64,000 nucleotides of DNA from Lachnospiraceae bacterium UBA6998 (GTDB taxonomy: Bacteria; Bacillota; Clostridia; Lachnospirales; Lachnospiraceae): NCBI GenBank assembly GCA_002448395.1, contig DJXS01000108.1, forward strand, positions 1-64,000, read 5' to 3'. Numbering within the stretch: the stretch's first letter is position 1; the number at the start of each line of letters is the position of its first letter. Below the pieces are notes generated by a model. It ran no database searches and was not told where the DNA came from. It saw only the letters and a list, made by a program, of their open reading frames with translations. This document shows, one piece after another, positions 15,547 through 24,216 of the stretch. The position numbers and the translations under genes are program-made.

Positions 15547-17529
15547 ATGTCCAACGGCTTTTTACCTATTTCCCGGCAAGAACTCATACAGGACGGCATC
15601 ACGCAGCCCGACTTTGTCTATGTAAGCGGCGACGCCTACGTGGACCACTCGAGCTTCGGCACCGCGATCATCTGCCGCCTGCTGCAATCCCGCGGCTACA
15701 GCGTTGCCCTGATCTGCCAGCCCGACTGGCGTGATCCGGCGAGCGTGCAGATTTACGGAGAGCCGCGTCTGGGCTTTCTCGTCTCCTCTGGAAATATGGA
15801 CTCCATGGTCAACCATTACACTGTGGCAAAAAAGCGCCGCCACCAGGACGCCTACTCCCCCGGCGGCGTTATCGGCAAACGGCCCGATTACGCAGTCATT
15901 GTCTACTGCAACCTGATCCGGCAGACCTACAAGCGCACTCCCATCATCATCGGCGGAATTGAAGCTTCCCTTCGCCGGCTCAGCCACTACGACTACTGGT
16001 CCGATAAAGTGCGCCGCTCGATCCTTCTGGACACCGGCGCCGACCTCATCTCCTACGGCATGGGCGAGCACAGCATTCCTGAGATCGCCGACGCGCTGGC
16101 ATCCGGCCTCGACATCCGTGACATCACCTACATCGACGGGACCGTCTACAAGACCCGCGATGAGGAGAGCATTTACGACGCTATAAGGCTCCCCGACTTC
16201 GAGCAGGTCCGCAGCGACAAGAGACAGTACGCCTGCAGTTTCGCGATCCAGCACGAGAACACAGATCCTTTCCAGGCAAAGCGCCTGTACGAAACTTACG
16301 ACGGCAAACTCTTCGTCGTGCAGAACCCGCCCGCGAAGCCTCTGACTACTCAGGAGATGGACGACGTCTACGCGCTGCCCTTTATGCGCGCCTATCACCC
16401 CTCCTATGAGAAAGATGGCGGCATCCCTGCTCTCAGCGAGATCAAATTCAGCCTCACTTCCAACCGGGGCTGTTTTGGCGACTGCAATTTCTGCGCCCTG
16501 ACCTTCCACGAGGGACGGATTGTCCAGGCCCGCAGTCACAAGTCCATCCTCGATGAGGCTAAGACCTGCCTGAAAGATCCCGATTTCAAAGGCTACATCC
16601 ACGACCTCGGAGGCCCCACTGCCGAATTCAGGCGTCCCGCCTGTGACAAGCAGCTCACCAAGGGGGCCTGCAAGAACCGCCGCTGCCTGTATCCTCAGCC
16701 CTGTCCCAACCTCAAAGTCGACCACAGCGACTATCTGTCGCTCCTTCGAAAACTGCGCGCCCTTCCCGGAGTCAAAAAAGTGTTTGTAAGGTCAGGCTTC
16801 CGATTCGACTATCTTTTGGCAGACAAGGACCGGACCTTCCTGCGGGAACTCTGCGAGTATCATGTCAGCGGCCAGCTGCGCGTGGCACCTGAACATATCT
16901 CGGACAATGTGCTCTCCAAAATGGGCAAGCCCTCGGTGAACGTCTACAATGCCTTCTGCCGCGAATTCGAGAAAATGAATGAAAAGCTCGGCAAAGACCA
17001 GTATATCGTGCCTTACCTGATGAGCTCCCACCCAGGCAGCACCATGAAGGACGCGATCGCCCTCGCTGAATATATCCGCGACCTCGGCTACATGCCCGAG
17101 CAGGTCCAGGACTTCTATCCGACGCCGGGCACTATCTCCACCTGCATGTACTACACCGGTCTGGATCCGACAACCATGAAGGGCGGCGACCCTTCCACGA
17201 TGAAAGCCGTCTACGTGCCGCGTGACCCGCACGAGAAAGCGATGCAGCGAGCGCTGATCCAGTACCGCGATCCGAAGAACTACGCCCTGGTCAAGGAAGC
17301 TCTTCTCCGCGAAGGACGCAGCGACCTGATTGGATTCGGAGAGAAATTCCTGATACCGCCCAGGGAGTCGCGGAGAGCAACTGATTCGCTTTCGCCGCGG
17401 GGAATTTCTGATTCGCGGAAGTCACAGAAATCACGCGGTTCTCAGACTGCGCATGATTCACGTAAGCCGCGCGGCAATTCTGGCAAATCCGGGAGTTCCG
17501 GGCGACGCTCCGGGCCGAAGAAGCATTGA
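15547..17529 (+). CDS. YgiQ-family radical SAM protein
   Basis: This 660-residue protein has the long YgiQ-type N-terminal domain, with FVYVSGDAYVDHSSFG, then IIIGGIEASLRRLSHYDYW. The radical SAM motif NRGCFGDCNFCALTFHEGR (CxxxCxxC) is near residue 310, and an extra cysteine group KNRRCLYPQPCPN follows. The last 50 residues are a Ser/Arg/Lys/Gly-rich tail that probably binds nucleic acid. CAAGGAG precedes the ATG. The enzyme activity of the family is undetermined. The gene stands alone. Confidence 0.88.
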   Translation: MSNGFLPISRQELIQDGITQPDFVYVSGDAYVDHSSFGTAIICRLLQSRGYSVALICQPDWRDPASVQIYGEPRLGFLVSSGNMDSMVNHYTVAKKRRHQDAYSPGGVIGKRPDYAVIVYCNLIRQTYKRTPIIIGGIEASLRRLSHYDYWSDKVRRSILLDTGADLISYGMGEHSIPEIADALASGLDIRDITYIDGTVYKTRDEESIYDAIRLPDFEQVRSDKRQYACSFAIQHENTDPFQAKRLYETYDGKLFVVQNPPAKPLTTQEMDDVYALPFMRAYHPSYEKDGGIPALSEIKFSLTSNRGCFGDCNFCALTFHEGRIVQARSHKSILDEAKTCLKDPDFKGYIHDLGGPTAEFRRPACDKQLTKGACKNRRCLYPQPCPNLKVDHSDYLSLLRKLRALPGVKKVFVRSGFRFDYLLADKDRTFLRELCEYHVSGQLRVAPEHISDNVLSKMGKPSVNVYNAFCREFEKMNEKLGKDQYIVPYLMSSHPGSTMKDAIALAEYIRDLGYMPEQVQDFYPTPGTISTCMYYTGLDPTTMKGGDPSTMKAVYVPRDPHEKAMQRALIQYRDPKNYALVKEALLREGRSDLIGFGEKFLIPPRESRRATDSLSPRGISDSRKSQKSRGSQTAHDSRKPRGNSGKSGSSGRRSGPKKH

Positions 17530-17540
17530 CTCTGTGCCCC

Positions 17541-17942
17541 GTTGGGCACTGTGATGGTTATTCTAAATCTCTTCCCCTCGTTTTTTCGATGATTTAAAGA
17601 CTGTTGGGCACTGCAAGGGTTTTTCTTGATTTCTTCCCCTCGGTTTTTCACTAATTTTAAGGCTGTTGGGCACTACAAGGTTTTTTCTTGATTTCTTCTC
17701 CAAGAATTTCCTCACGGAAAGGGAATTATTTCTTGTAAATGTCTTCTGTGCCCAACTACGTTCAAAATCAACAAAAACCTTGGAGAACAATTTCTAAAAA
17801 TGCCCCTCTGTGCCCAACCGCGCCCATAATCACTAAAATCCTGGGGGAACATTTCCCCCAAAACCAACCTGGTGCCCAACCACGCCCGTTATCACAAAAT
17901 CCCAGGAGCACAATTTCCAACAAATCAACCTGATGCCCAACC
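17541..17942. repeat. 62-bp GTGCCCAAC array upstream of nuclease gene 2
   Basis: Reverse cores start at 17541, 17603 and 17665 and forward cores at 17748, 17810, 17872 and 17933. Spacing is 62 bases apart from a final 61. When the reverse units are turned round they align over most of their length with the forward units, so the array is one long imperfect inverted repeat. The central 92-base segment holds TTTCC-TCAC-GGAAA. The remaining intergenic sequence up to 18124 has no gene apart from the leader of the nuclease gene. Confidence 0.9.
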
Positions 17943-18124
17943 ACGCCTAAAACCGCCGCACAAATTCCAACTCTTCCTTCTTGCCTCCCATCTCCATTCG
18001 CCATATAATCTAGGAATAATCGTTCTTCCGATGGATCTCGTCGTAATCATCAGGCGACAGTCGGAACAAACCAATTTACACTTTCACATTTCATTTCTAT
18101 CTCTATTCGGAGGAAAGGAGCCCC

Positions 18125-18961
18125 ATGACACTGAAAAACATCATAGAAGACACTCGTGAATCTTTGATCCAGGAGAAGCTCAAGCTGGAAAAGCTTCTTC
18201 GCGAAGCACCAGTTGGCACGCTCATCTACAGTAAAAACACTGCCAAAGGGAGGACTTACTACAAGTACTATGTCTCCGTTACTGATAAGGATGGCCTCAA
18301 TAAGAAAATATATATCTCCCGTAAGAATCGAAATTTTGCGAAGCAGCTTGCCCGGAAAAGGCTCCACAGTAAACGCCTTAAGGATATTAAAAACCAGCTA
18401 AGTGCAATGGATTCTTTTTTGGCAAAATACAGTCAGAATTCAGCTCTCAAAGACCTTCTTAATGTGCCACTGCTTTTTAATCTTCTGGAAGACGAAGAGT
18501 TGCCGACCTCAGATGATATGTCTGAAGAATTGAAAAGATGGGCTCATGAAGAGTACGAAACTAATCCTTATCATCCTGAACACAAAAATGTTCCGACCGT
18601 CGACGGGACAATGGTCCGTTCTAAATCTGAAGCATTCATTGTAATGCTTCTTTCTGCACAGCACATCCCTTATCGTTATGAATGCAAGTTGGAAATTGGC
18701 GGGCATATCTATTATCCTGATTTCACGATTCGTCATCCTGTCACCGGAAAAACCTATTATTGGGAACATATCGGAGCTCTCCATATGCCGGAATATCGCT
18801 CAGACTTCATTCAAAAAATGCGAATTTACATCAACAATGGTCTTATTCCCGATTACAATTTAATCCTGACTTACGAGAGCGAAGGCCGCCCTTTTGATAT
18901 TACAATTGCTCAAGATAAACTCAGAGAATTCTTCTCCTGTGAAACTGTCCCTTTATATTGA
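18125..18961 (+). CDS. PD-(D/E)XK-like nuclease, repeat-associated, copy 2
   Basis: This 278-residue protein is a full-length paralogue of the one at 2378. The C-terminal halves share VRSKSEA (E169), YRYEC, GGHIYYPDFTIRHPVTG (D199), YYWEHIG (E214) and ILTYESEG, in the spacing expected of a PD-(D/E)XK core with a His in place of the usual Lys. The N-terminal 110 residues are Lys/Arg-rich and less alike. GGAGGAAAGGAG precedes the ATG in a leader nearly identical to that of copy 1. The gene is more A/T-rich than its neighbours. It sits between two 62-bp repeat arrays, which suggests that protein and repeat are functionally linked; its action on DNA is inferred. Confidence 0.65.
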   Translation: MTLKNIIEDTRESLIQEKLKLEKLLREAPVGTLIYSKNTAKGRTYYKYYVSVTDKDGLNKKIYISRKNRNFAKQLARKRLHSKRLKDIKNQLSAMDSFLAKYSQNSALKDLLNVPLLFNLLEDEELPTSDDMSEELKRWAHEEYETNPYHPEHKNVPTVDGTMVRSKSEAFIVMLLSAQHIPYRYECKLEIGGHIYYPDFTIRHPVTGKTYYWEHIGALHMPEYRSDFIQKMRIYINNGLIPDYNLILTYESEGRPFDITIAQDKLREFFSCETVPLY

Positions 18962-19002
18962 TCGGCGTTTCGGGGCGAAGCGTCATGAATCCTCGTTCCC
19001 CC

Positions 19003-19281
19003 GTTGGGCACTGTTCTGGGCTTTTTTAATTCCTTCCCCTCGGTTTTTCGATGGTTTGAAGGCTGTTGGGCACTGTAAGTGTTCTTTTTGATTTCTTCCC
19101 CTTGGTTTTTCGATGAGTTGAAGGCTGTTGGGCACTACAAGGGTTTTTCTTGAATTCTTCTCCAAGGAATTCCTCGCGGAAAGAGAATTCTTTCTTGTAA
19201 ATGTTCTTCTGTGCCCAACTACGTTCAAAATCAGCAAAAACCCGGGAGAACAATTTCTAGAAATACCCCTCTGTGCCCAAC
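19003..19281. repeat. 62-bp GTGCCCAAC array downstream of nuclease gene 2
   Basis: Reverse cores start at 19003, 19065 and 19127 and forward cores at 19211 and 19273, all 62 bases apart within each half. The central segment and the first forward unit are nearly the same as in the array at 17.5 kb, so the two arrays are recent relatives flanking the nuclease gene as direct copies. A decayed core, TGCGCGCAACC, lies at 19316. Confidence 0.9.
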
Positions 19282-19340
19282 CGCACCTGGAATCAACAAA
19301 TCCCAATGACAACACTGCGCGCAACCGGATGATCCCACAA

Positions 19341-19366
19341 AAAAAACGGCTCACCGCCGTTTTTTA
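19341..19366. terminator. Bidirectional terminator
   Basis: A short GC stem ACGGC/GCCGT lies between A6 and T6 and ends transcription of the phosphodiesterase gene on the reverse strand. Confidence 0.8.
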
Positions 19367-19379
19367 TAATGCTCCGCCT

Positions 19380-19883
19380 TCAAATCCAGCCAATCATAGG
19401 CAAACTCTTGAATTTCACCGACAGCTTCCCGGTCTTATCATTGATCGTGATCACCGCGTATGTCTTCTTAAGCCCCGCCTGCCTGGGCTTGGACACGCTG
19501 CCCGGATTGAGCAGCAGAATGTCGTTCTGCTCATCCAGCGCCGGCATGTGGGTGTGGCCGTAGATCGCCACATCCGCCCCGCAGTTCTCCGCTGCTTCCC
19601 GCAGGTTGGCCAGCGTATAGGAAACGCCATAATGGTGTCCATGGGTCAGGAATACTTTGTGTCCTCCCATGTCAAATGCAAGACTGCTGTCTTCCGGTGT
19701 CCCCCAGTCCATGTTGCCGGCTACCGCGTGGACTTCATATTCACGCCCCGGTCCCAATATTTTGTCAAGGTCGCCCTCGACGTCGCCCGCATGGATCAGC
19801 ATATCGATGGGGGCCTCCTGCCCGATGGCTTTGCGGAGAAGATCATGTCTTCCGTGGGAATCGCTGACTACCAATACTTTCAT
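19380..19883 (-). CDS. YfcE/MJ0936-family metallophosphoesterase
   Basis: This 167-residue protein shows the calcineurin-like phosphoesterase motifs in order: VVSDSHGRHD, LIHAGDVEGD, VAGNMDW, FLTHGHHYG and IYGHTHMP. These supply the two-metal site. Members hydrolyse phosphodiesters in vitro, and the physiological substrate is usually unknown. It lies 36 bases downstream of the 5'-nucleotidase gene on the same strand and is probably co-transcribed with it. Confidence 0.88.
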   Translation of the reverse strand: MKVLVVSDSHGRHDLLRKAIGQEAPIDMLIHAGDVEGDLDKILGPGREYEVHAVAGNMDWGTPEDSSLAFDMGGHKVFLTHGHHYGVSYTLANLREAAENCGADVAIYGHTHMPALDEQNDILLLNPGSVSKPRQAGLKKTYAVITINDKTGKLSVKFKSLPMIGWI

Positions 19884-19919
19884 AAATACTCTCCATTCCG
19901 CCGCTTCCCGGCGCGGGTA

Positions 19920-20522
19920 CTATCCTCTCCCGAGAAGTTCATCCAATGTGCTGCCATAGGGAGGAAGGAACTCCTCCAGAAAAACTTTCACTTCCGGCAT
20001 TTCCCAGGCCAGCTTCTCCACAGCCCTGAGAGTAGATGCCTGCGCTGTCCGGAACTCGCCGTTTCCGGCGCCTGTCTCCTCCATGCACTTGATCAGCGCG
20101 GAAAGCTTGTCTGCCGCTTTCACGAGCCGGCGCATGTAGTTGTCTTCTTCGGAAGAATCCCCCTTGAAGATCTCGCCGTAGACATCCTGCAGGTCTTCCG
20201 GCAGCTGCTTTAAAAGCCTCTGCTCCGCCGCCCTCTCCACTTCTTTGTAGGCGTCCCGCAGGTCATCGTTGTAATACTTGACCGGCGTAGGCATGTCGCC
20301 GGTGATGATCTCCGACGCGTCGTGGTAAAGCCCGATCAGTGCCGCCCGGTCCGCGTTGAGCGATTTCCCGAACCGCTTGTTCCCGATCACGCACAGCGCA
20401 TGCGCGATCATCGCGACGTCCAGCGTGTGCTCGCTCAGCGTCTCCTCGCGCGCATTTCTCATCAGCGCCCAGCGCTCGATGTATTTCATTCTCGACAGCG
20501 TGGCAAAAAAGTTATATGTCAT
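19920..20522 (-). CDS. yfbR: YfbR-like 5'-deoxynucleotidase (HD domain)
   Basis: This 200-residue protein matches YfbR, which removes phosphate from deoxynucleoside 5'-monophosphates. The HD pattern is present: WALMRNAREETLSEHTLDVA with a metal-binding His, GLYHDASEIITGDMPTPVKY with His-Asp, and LVKAADKLSALIKCMEE. The start at 20522 follows GAGGAAAT; a longer version from 20627 lacks a good site. An extended -10 box lies at 20557-20565. Confidence 0.85.
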   Translation of the reverse strand: MTYNFFATLSRMKYIERWALMRNAREETLSEHTLDVAMIAHALCVIGNKRFGKSLNADRAALIGLYHDASEIITGDMPTPVKYYNDDLRDAYKEVERAAEQRLLKQLPEDLQDVYGEIFKGDSSEEDNYMRRLVKAADKLSALIKCMEETGAGNGEFRTAQASTLRAVEKLAWEMPEVKVFLEEFLPPYGSTLDELLGRG

Positions 20523-20556
20523 GGGATTTCCTCTTTCTTTTACAATCGTGACATCT

Positions 20557-20565
20557 AGTATAACA
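20557..20565 (-). promoter_or_regulatory. Extended -10 promoter of yfbR
   Basis: The reverse strand reads TGTTATACT 35 bases upstream of the start codon. Confidence 0.5.
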
Positions 20566-20631
20566 CTGACCGGCGCCCGAGTGCTATCATAGAAACACAA
20601 AGAAATACAATTATCATGAGGAGGCACCTAA

Positions 20632-21867
20632 ATGATCAAGAATCAGGATCTGATCGACAGATTTTTCAGATATGTCAAAATAGACACGCAGTCAGCTGAA
20701 GACACCGGCACCCAGCCTTCCACCGCCAAGCAGCATGACCTGGCAAAGCTTCTTCACAAAGAACTGCATGAAATGGGCGTTGAGACGCACTATGACCGCA
20801 AGAACTGCTATGTCTACGCCAAACTGCCCGGCGAAGAGCCCGCCATCGGCTTTATCGCGCACATGGACACTTCACCGGCGGCGAGCGGCGCGAATGTCCA
20901 TCCCAGGATCGAAGAGAATTACCAGGGCCACAGCATTCTGCTCTTCAAAGGCCACGCAGGCAGCGAATCCATCGTGATGCGCCACGAAGCTTTTCCGGAA
21001 CTGCAGAACCACATCGGCGAAGATCTGATCGTCACTGACGGCAAGACCCTGCTCGGCGCCGATGACAAAGCAGGCGTCGCGGAGATCATGAACCTGCTCG
21101 CCTATTACACCTCGCACCCGGAACTCCCGCACAGGACTATCTGCGTCGCCTTTACGCCGGACGAGGAGATCGGCGCCGGAGTCGACCACTTTAATACGGA
21201 GCTGTTCGGCGCGCGGGAAGCATATACCGTCGACGGCGGCAAACTCGGTGAGATCGAATATGAGTGTTTCAACGCGGCCTCAGCGCGCGTGGAGATCACG
21301 GGCAGGAGTATCCACACCGGCGATGCCAAAAACGCGATGCTCAGCGCTGTTTTGGTCGGTATGGAGTTTAACGCGATGCTCCCGGCTTCCGAACGCCCGG
21401 AGCACACTGAAGGGTACGAGGGCTTCTATCATCTCGGCAGCATGGATGGACGCGTGGACCACGCGGTCCTCAAGTACATCATACGCGACCACGACTATGA
21501 CAAGTTCCAGGCCAGGAAAGAGTATATGACCGACACGGCCAAGTTCATCAACGCCAAGTACAAGTCCTTTGCCGGCAGAGATATTCTCAAGATCACGATA
21601 CGCGACCAGTATTACAACATGGCCATTCCTCTCAAGGATCACATGCACCTGATCACCCGCGCGGAGGAGGCCATGCGGAAGCTCGGTATCGAGCCCATCA
21701 CCCGCCCCATCCGCGGCGGCACCGACGGCGCAAGACTCACCTATATGGGCATTCCCTGCCCCAACCTGTGCAACGGCGGCTACAACTTCCACGGACGCTT
21801 CGAATACGCATCCGTTCAGGAGATGGAAAAGAGCGCTGAGCTGCTGATCCTGATCGCGGCGGTGTGA
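20632..21867 (+). CDS. pepT: Peptidase T (tripeptidase, M20 family)
   Basis: This 411-residue zinc aminopeptidase releases the N-terminal residue from tripeptides. The metal and catalytic motifs are seen: GFIAHMDTSPAASGANVHP (His, Asp), LLGADDKAGVAEIM (bridging Asp), FTPDEEIGAGVDHF (general base Glu and metal Glu), TVDGGKLGEIEYE and SIHTGDAKN in the dimerisation domain, and NGGYNFHGRFEYA near the end. AGGAGGC precedes the ATG. It is monocistronic. Confidence 0.92.
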   Translation: MIKNQDLIDRFFRYVKIDTQSAEDTGTQPSTAKQHDLAKLLHKELHEMGVETHYDRKNCYVYAKLPGEEPAIGFIAHMDTSPAASGANVHPRIEENYQGHSILLFKGHAGSESIVMRHEAFPELQNHIGEDLIVTDGKTLLGADDKAGVAEIMNLLAYYTSHPELPHRTICVAFTPDEEIGAGVDHFNTELFGAREAYTVDGGKLGEIEYECFNAASARVEITGRSIHTGDAKNAMLSAVLVGMEFNAMLPASERPEHTEGYEGFYHLGSMDGRVDHAVLKYIIRDHDYDKFQARKEYMTDTAKFINAKYKSFAGRDILKITIRDQYYNMAIPLKDHMHLITRAEEAMRKLGIEPITRPIRGGTDGARLTYMGIPCPNLCNGGYNFHGRFEYASVQEMEKSAELLILIAAV

Positions 21868-21900
21868 GGCGATCCCTTGATCCTGCTTTCGGGAAATATG

Positions 21901-21930
21901 AAAATGCAGGCGGTCCTCCGCCTGCATTTT
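21901..21930. terminator. Bidirectional terminator between pepT and the channel gene
   Basis: AAAATGCAGGCGG and CCGCCTGCATTTT form a thirteen-base-pair stem around TCCT. Confidence 0.85.
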
Positions 21931-21966
21931 ATTGTATCTGAAACGATATTGATAAGGTCCTTTGCG

Positions 21967-23169
21967 TCACACTTTCTTATACATGAACACGAGGTCGCCC
22001 TCCTCGAGGACTGTTGAGCCGCGGGGGACGATCTTTTTTTCATCCCGCTTGACCATAACGATGAAAGCCTGCCGGGAGATATCCAGATCCCGGATCGCCT
22101 TGTCCTTCCACTTGTGGTCTTCTGTAATAGCCAGTTCCTTGAGTTCCACGTTGTCGGCGCCGGGGAGCGGTTCCGCTCCGAGAACAATCGTATCGCCTGC
22201 AAAGAGCATCAGGTCTCCATAGGGTACGATCGCCTCGTGCTCTCTTCTGACGATCGCGATGATCATGCCTGAGGGAAGTCCCAGATCCCGGATCTTCTTT
22301 CCGTCCCAGGAATCCCCGCTCGTCAGCTGAATGCTGAGAAAGTTGAGCGTGTCGTCCCTTCTGCCGTCTCCCAACAGTTTAAACTGCGTGTACTGCTCGA
22401 CGAATCCTGCGCTTATGATACCAGTGGGGATCGCCACCATTCCGACGCCCAGGAAGGTGATGCATATACTGAAGAATTTGCCCAGCGGCGTGATCGGATA
22501 GATGTCGCCGTAGCCCACGGTCAGCAGTGTCGACGCGGACCACCAGATGCCGGAAAACGCGTTTTTAAACACATCCGGCTGCGCCTCGTGCTCGAGGCTG
22601 TACATACACAGGCTTGAGCCGAGCATAAGTGTCGCGATGATAAATACCGAGGACAGAAGCTGCTGCTTCTTGCTCTTTAGGACCTCCGTGATGACATTGA
22701 GTGAATCATAATACGCATTGATCCGAAACAGCCTCAGGATCCTGACCACGCGGAACATTCTGAATGCCGCGACGCCTGACGGGAAGAATACAGGCAGATA
22801 GTAGGGCAAAAAAGAGAGCAGATCTACGATTCCGGACAGGGACAGGCAATATTTTGCCGTGGCCCAGGCAGGTGTATCCCCGGGATACAGTTCCGGCGCC
22901 GTGAGCACGCGCAGCACATAGTCGACGCCGAACATGAATACAGTTATCTGCTCCACCAAAAGGAAAATGCTCCCGTACGCCGCCTGAAGGTTGTCGAATG
23001 TGGCCATTACACTGACGATCAGGTTTGCCAGAAGCGCCACAATACTGATCGCGTCATAGGCCTGATTGACCGGTTCGTCGACTACGCCGACCGAGACCAT
23101 CCTGAATATTTTGGCCCTCATTTCCGGCCACATCTCATTTTTGTTCTTATCCATGCCGCACCCTGTCAT
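21967..23169 (-). CDS. Voltage-gated-type potassium channel with TrkA-C domains
   Basis: This 400-residue protein has six membrane segments. The fourth is a voltage-sensor-like FRMFRVVRILRLFRI with regularly spaced Arg, and the pore holds the selectivity filter LLTVGYGDIYP. The cytoplasmic part holds two ligand-binding-type TrkA-C repeats (LPSGMIIAIVRREHEAIVPYG and ISRQAFIVMVKRDEKKIVPRG), the second ending VLEEGDLVFMYKK. There is no Rossmann RCK-N domain between the pore and these repeats. An ATG five codons in is an alternative start. It most likely conducts potassium, with gating by a small ligand. Confidence 0.85.
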   Translation of the reverse strand: MTGCGMDKNKNEMWPEMRAKIFRMVSVGVVDEPVNQAYDAISIVALLANLIVSVMATFDNLQAAYGSIFLLVEQITVFMFGVDYVLRVLTAPELYPGDTPAWATAKYCLSLSGIVDLLSFLPYYLPVFFPSGVAAFRMFRVVRILRLFRINAYYDSLNVITEVLKSKKQQLLSSVFIIATLMLGSSLCMYSLEHEAQPDVFKNAFSGIWWSASTLLTVGYGDIYPITPLGKFFSICITFLGVGMVAIPTGIISAGFVEQYTQFKLLGDGRRDDTLNFLSIQLTSGDSWDGKKIRDLGLPSGMIIAIVRREHEAIVPYGDLMLFAGDTIVLGAEPLPGADNVELKELAITEDHKWKDKAIRDLDISRQAFIVMVKRDEKKIVPRGSTVLEEGDLVFMYKKV

Positions 23170-23306
23170 TTTCAGAGATCCGAGTACAAATTCCCTCTGA
23201 ATTCAAGTAAAATAGAGTAAATGATCAAAACCATTATCGCACAAACCTTTCGTTACTACAAAGTGCAAATACAGGCCGCGCGGCTGTGCGGCGGAATGGA
23301 GATATT

Positions 23307-24137
23307 ATGAGACTATTATTCATCCGGCACGGAGACCCGGATTACGCGAGCGACTGCCTGAACGAGATCGGCCGCAATGAAGCCAAGGCGCTCTGTGCCC
23401 TCAGGTCGAGCACAAAAATGCATTTGGGGACCTGCTACGCTTCCCCTTTGGGAAGAGCGCAGGAGACCGCCGCGATCACCCTAGGCCGCGCTATTCCCGG
23501 TGCCCGGGGCGCCGCTGCTGCCGATAACTGCAGAGACATTCTCACCACTTTGGACTGGCTTCGCGAGTTTCCCGCCCAGGTGGACGTAAATGATGCCACA
23601 CTGCTGCAGGACGCCTATTATTTCAAGACTGAGTCAGACGGATCCTTTAAAAAGAGAATTGTATGGGATATGTACCCCTCCTACTTCACAGAGCATCCCG
23701 CCTATTCCGATTACGAAGCGTGGCGCGGGACCCTGGTCGCCCTCAACTCCGACCTGCTGCCCATCTATGACGACGTCATCGCTTCCTTTGACAGCCTTCT
23801 GGCCGAACACGGCTATGTAAGAGAAGGACGCCACTACCGCGTGGAATGCGAGAGCATCGAGACGCTCACCTTCTTCTGCCACTTCGGCATCACCTGCGTC
23901 CTGCTCTCCCACCTGTGGAGCCTCTCGCCCTTTGTCCCCCTGCAGTCTTTCTGCATGCCCACTTCCTCCGTCACAGAGGTTTATACCGAGGAGCGGCAGA
24001 GAGGCATCGCGAATTTCCGCGCGACCCGCATCGGCGACACGACGCACCTGACCATGGCCGGACTGCGGACGGAGCGCCTGCCCCATTCCGCGCTCTTTAC
24101 CGAAGTCTACAGCGACTTCACCCAGCGGCACGACTGA
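23307..24137 (+). CDS. Histidine phosphatase family protein
   Basis: This 276-residue protein starts with LLFIRHGDPDY, the phosphohistidine RHG motif, and has YASPLGRAQETA with the second Arg. It carries a C-terminal half in which TFFCHFGITCVLLSHL supplies the second His. The insertion between residues 80 and 170 is longer than in phosphoglycerate mutase. I place the start at 23307 behind GGAG. The substrate is not evident. Confidence 0.85.
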   Translation: MRLLFIRHGDPDYASDCLNEIGRNEAKALCALRSSTKMHLGTCYASPLGRAQETAAITLGRAIPGARGAAAADNCRDILTTLDWLREFPAQVDVNDATLLQDAYYFKTESDGSFKKRIVWDMYPSYFTEHPAYSDYEAWRGTLVALNSDLLPIYDDVIASFDSLLAEHGYVREGRHYRVECESIETLTFFCHFGITCVLLSHLWSLSPFVPLQSFCMPTSSVTEVYTEERQRGIANFRATRIGDTTHLTMAGLRTERLPHSALFTEVYSDFTQRHD

Positions 24138-24162
24138 ATCCGACATTGCTGCACCAGGATCA

Positions 24163-24192
24163 AAAAGAGCACCGATTCTCCGGTGCTCTTTT
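24163..24192. terminator. Bidirectional terminator
   Basis: AAAAGAGCACCG and its complement CGGTGCTCTTTT flank a six-base loop between convergent genes. Confidence 0.85.
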
Positions 24193-24216
24193 CATGTCCT
24201 GTATCTCTGCTTTTCT

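Noticed and set aside
15562-16725. Long reverse frame opposite ygiQ
   Set aside because: The Val/Ala/Gly-rich translation is the usual antisense product of a GC-rich gene, and YgiQ motifs are on the other strand.
17541-19281. CRISPR arrays
   Set aside because: The period is regular, but the whole 62-base unit is conserved, including what would be spacers, the strict core is only nine bases, units switch orientation within an array, and no cas gene is present.
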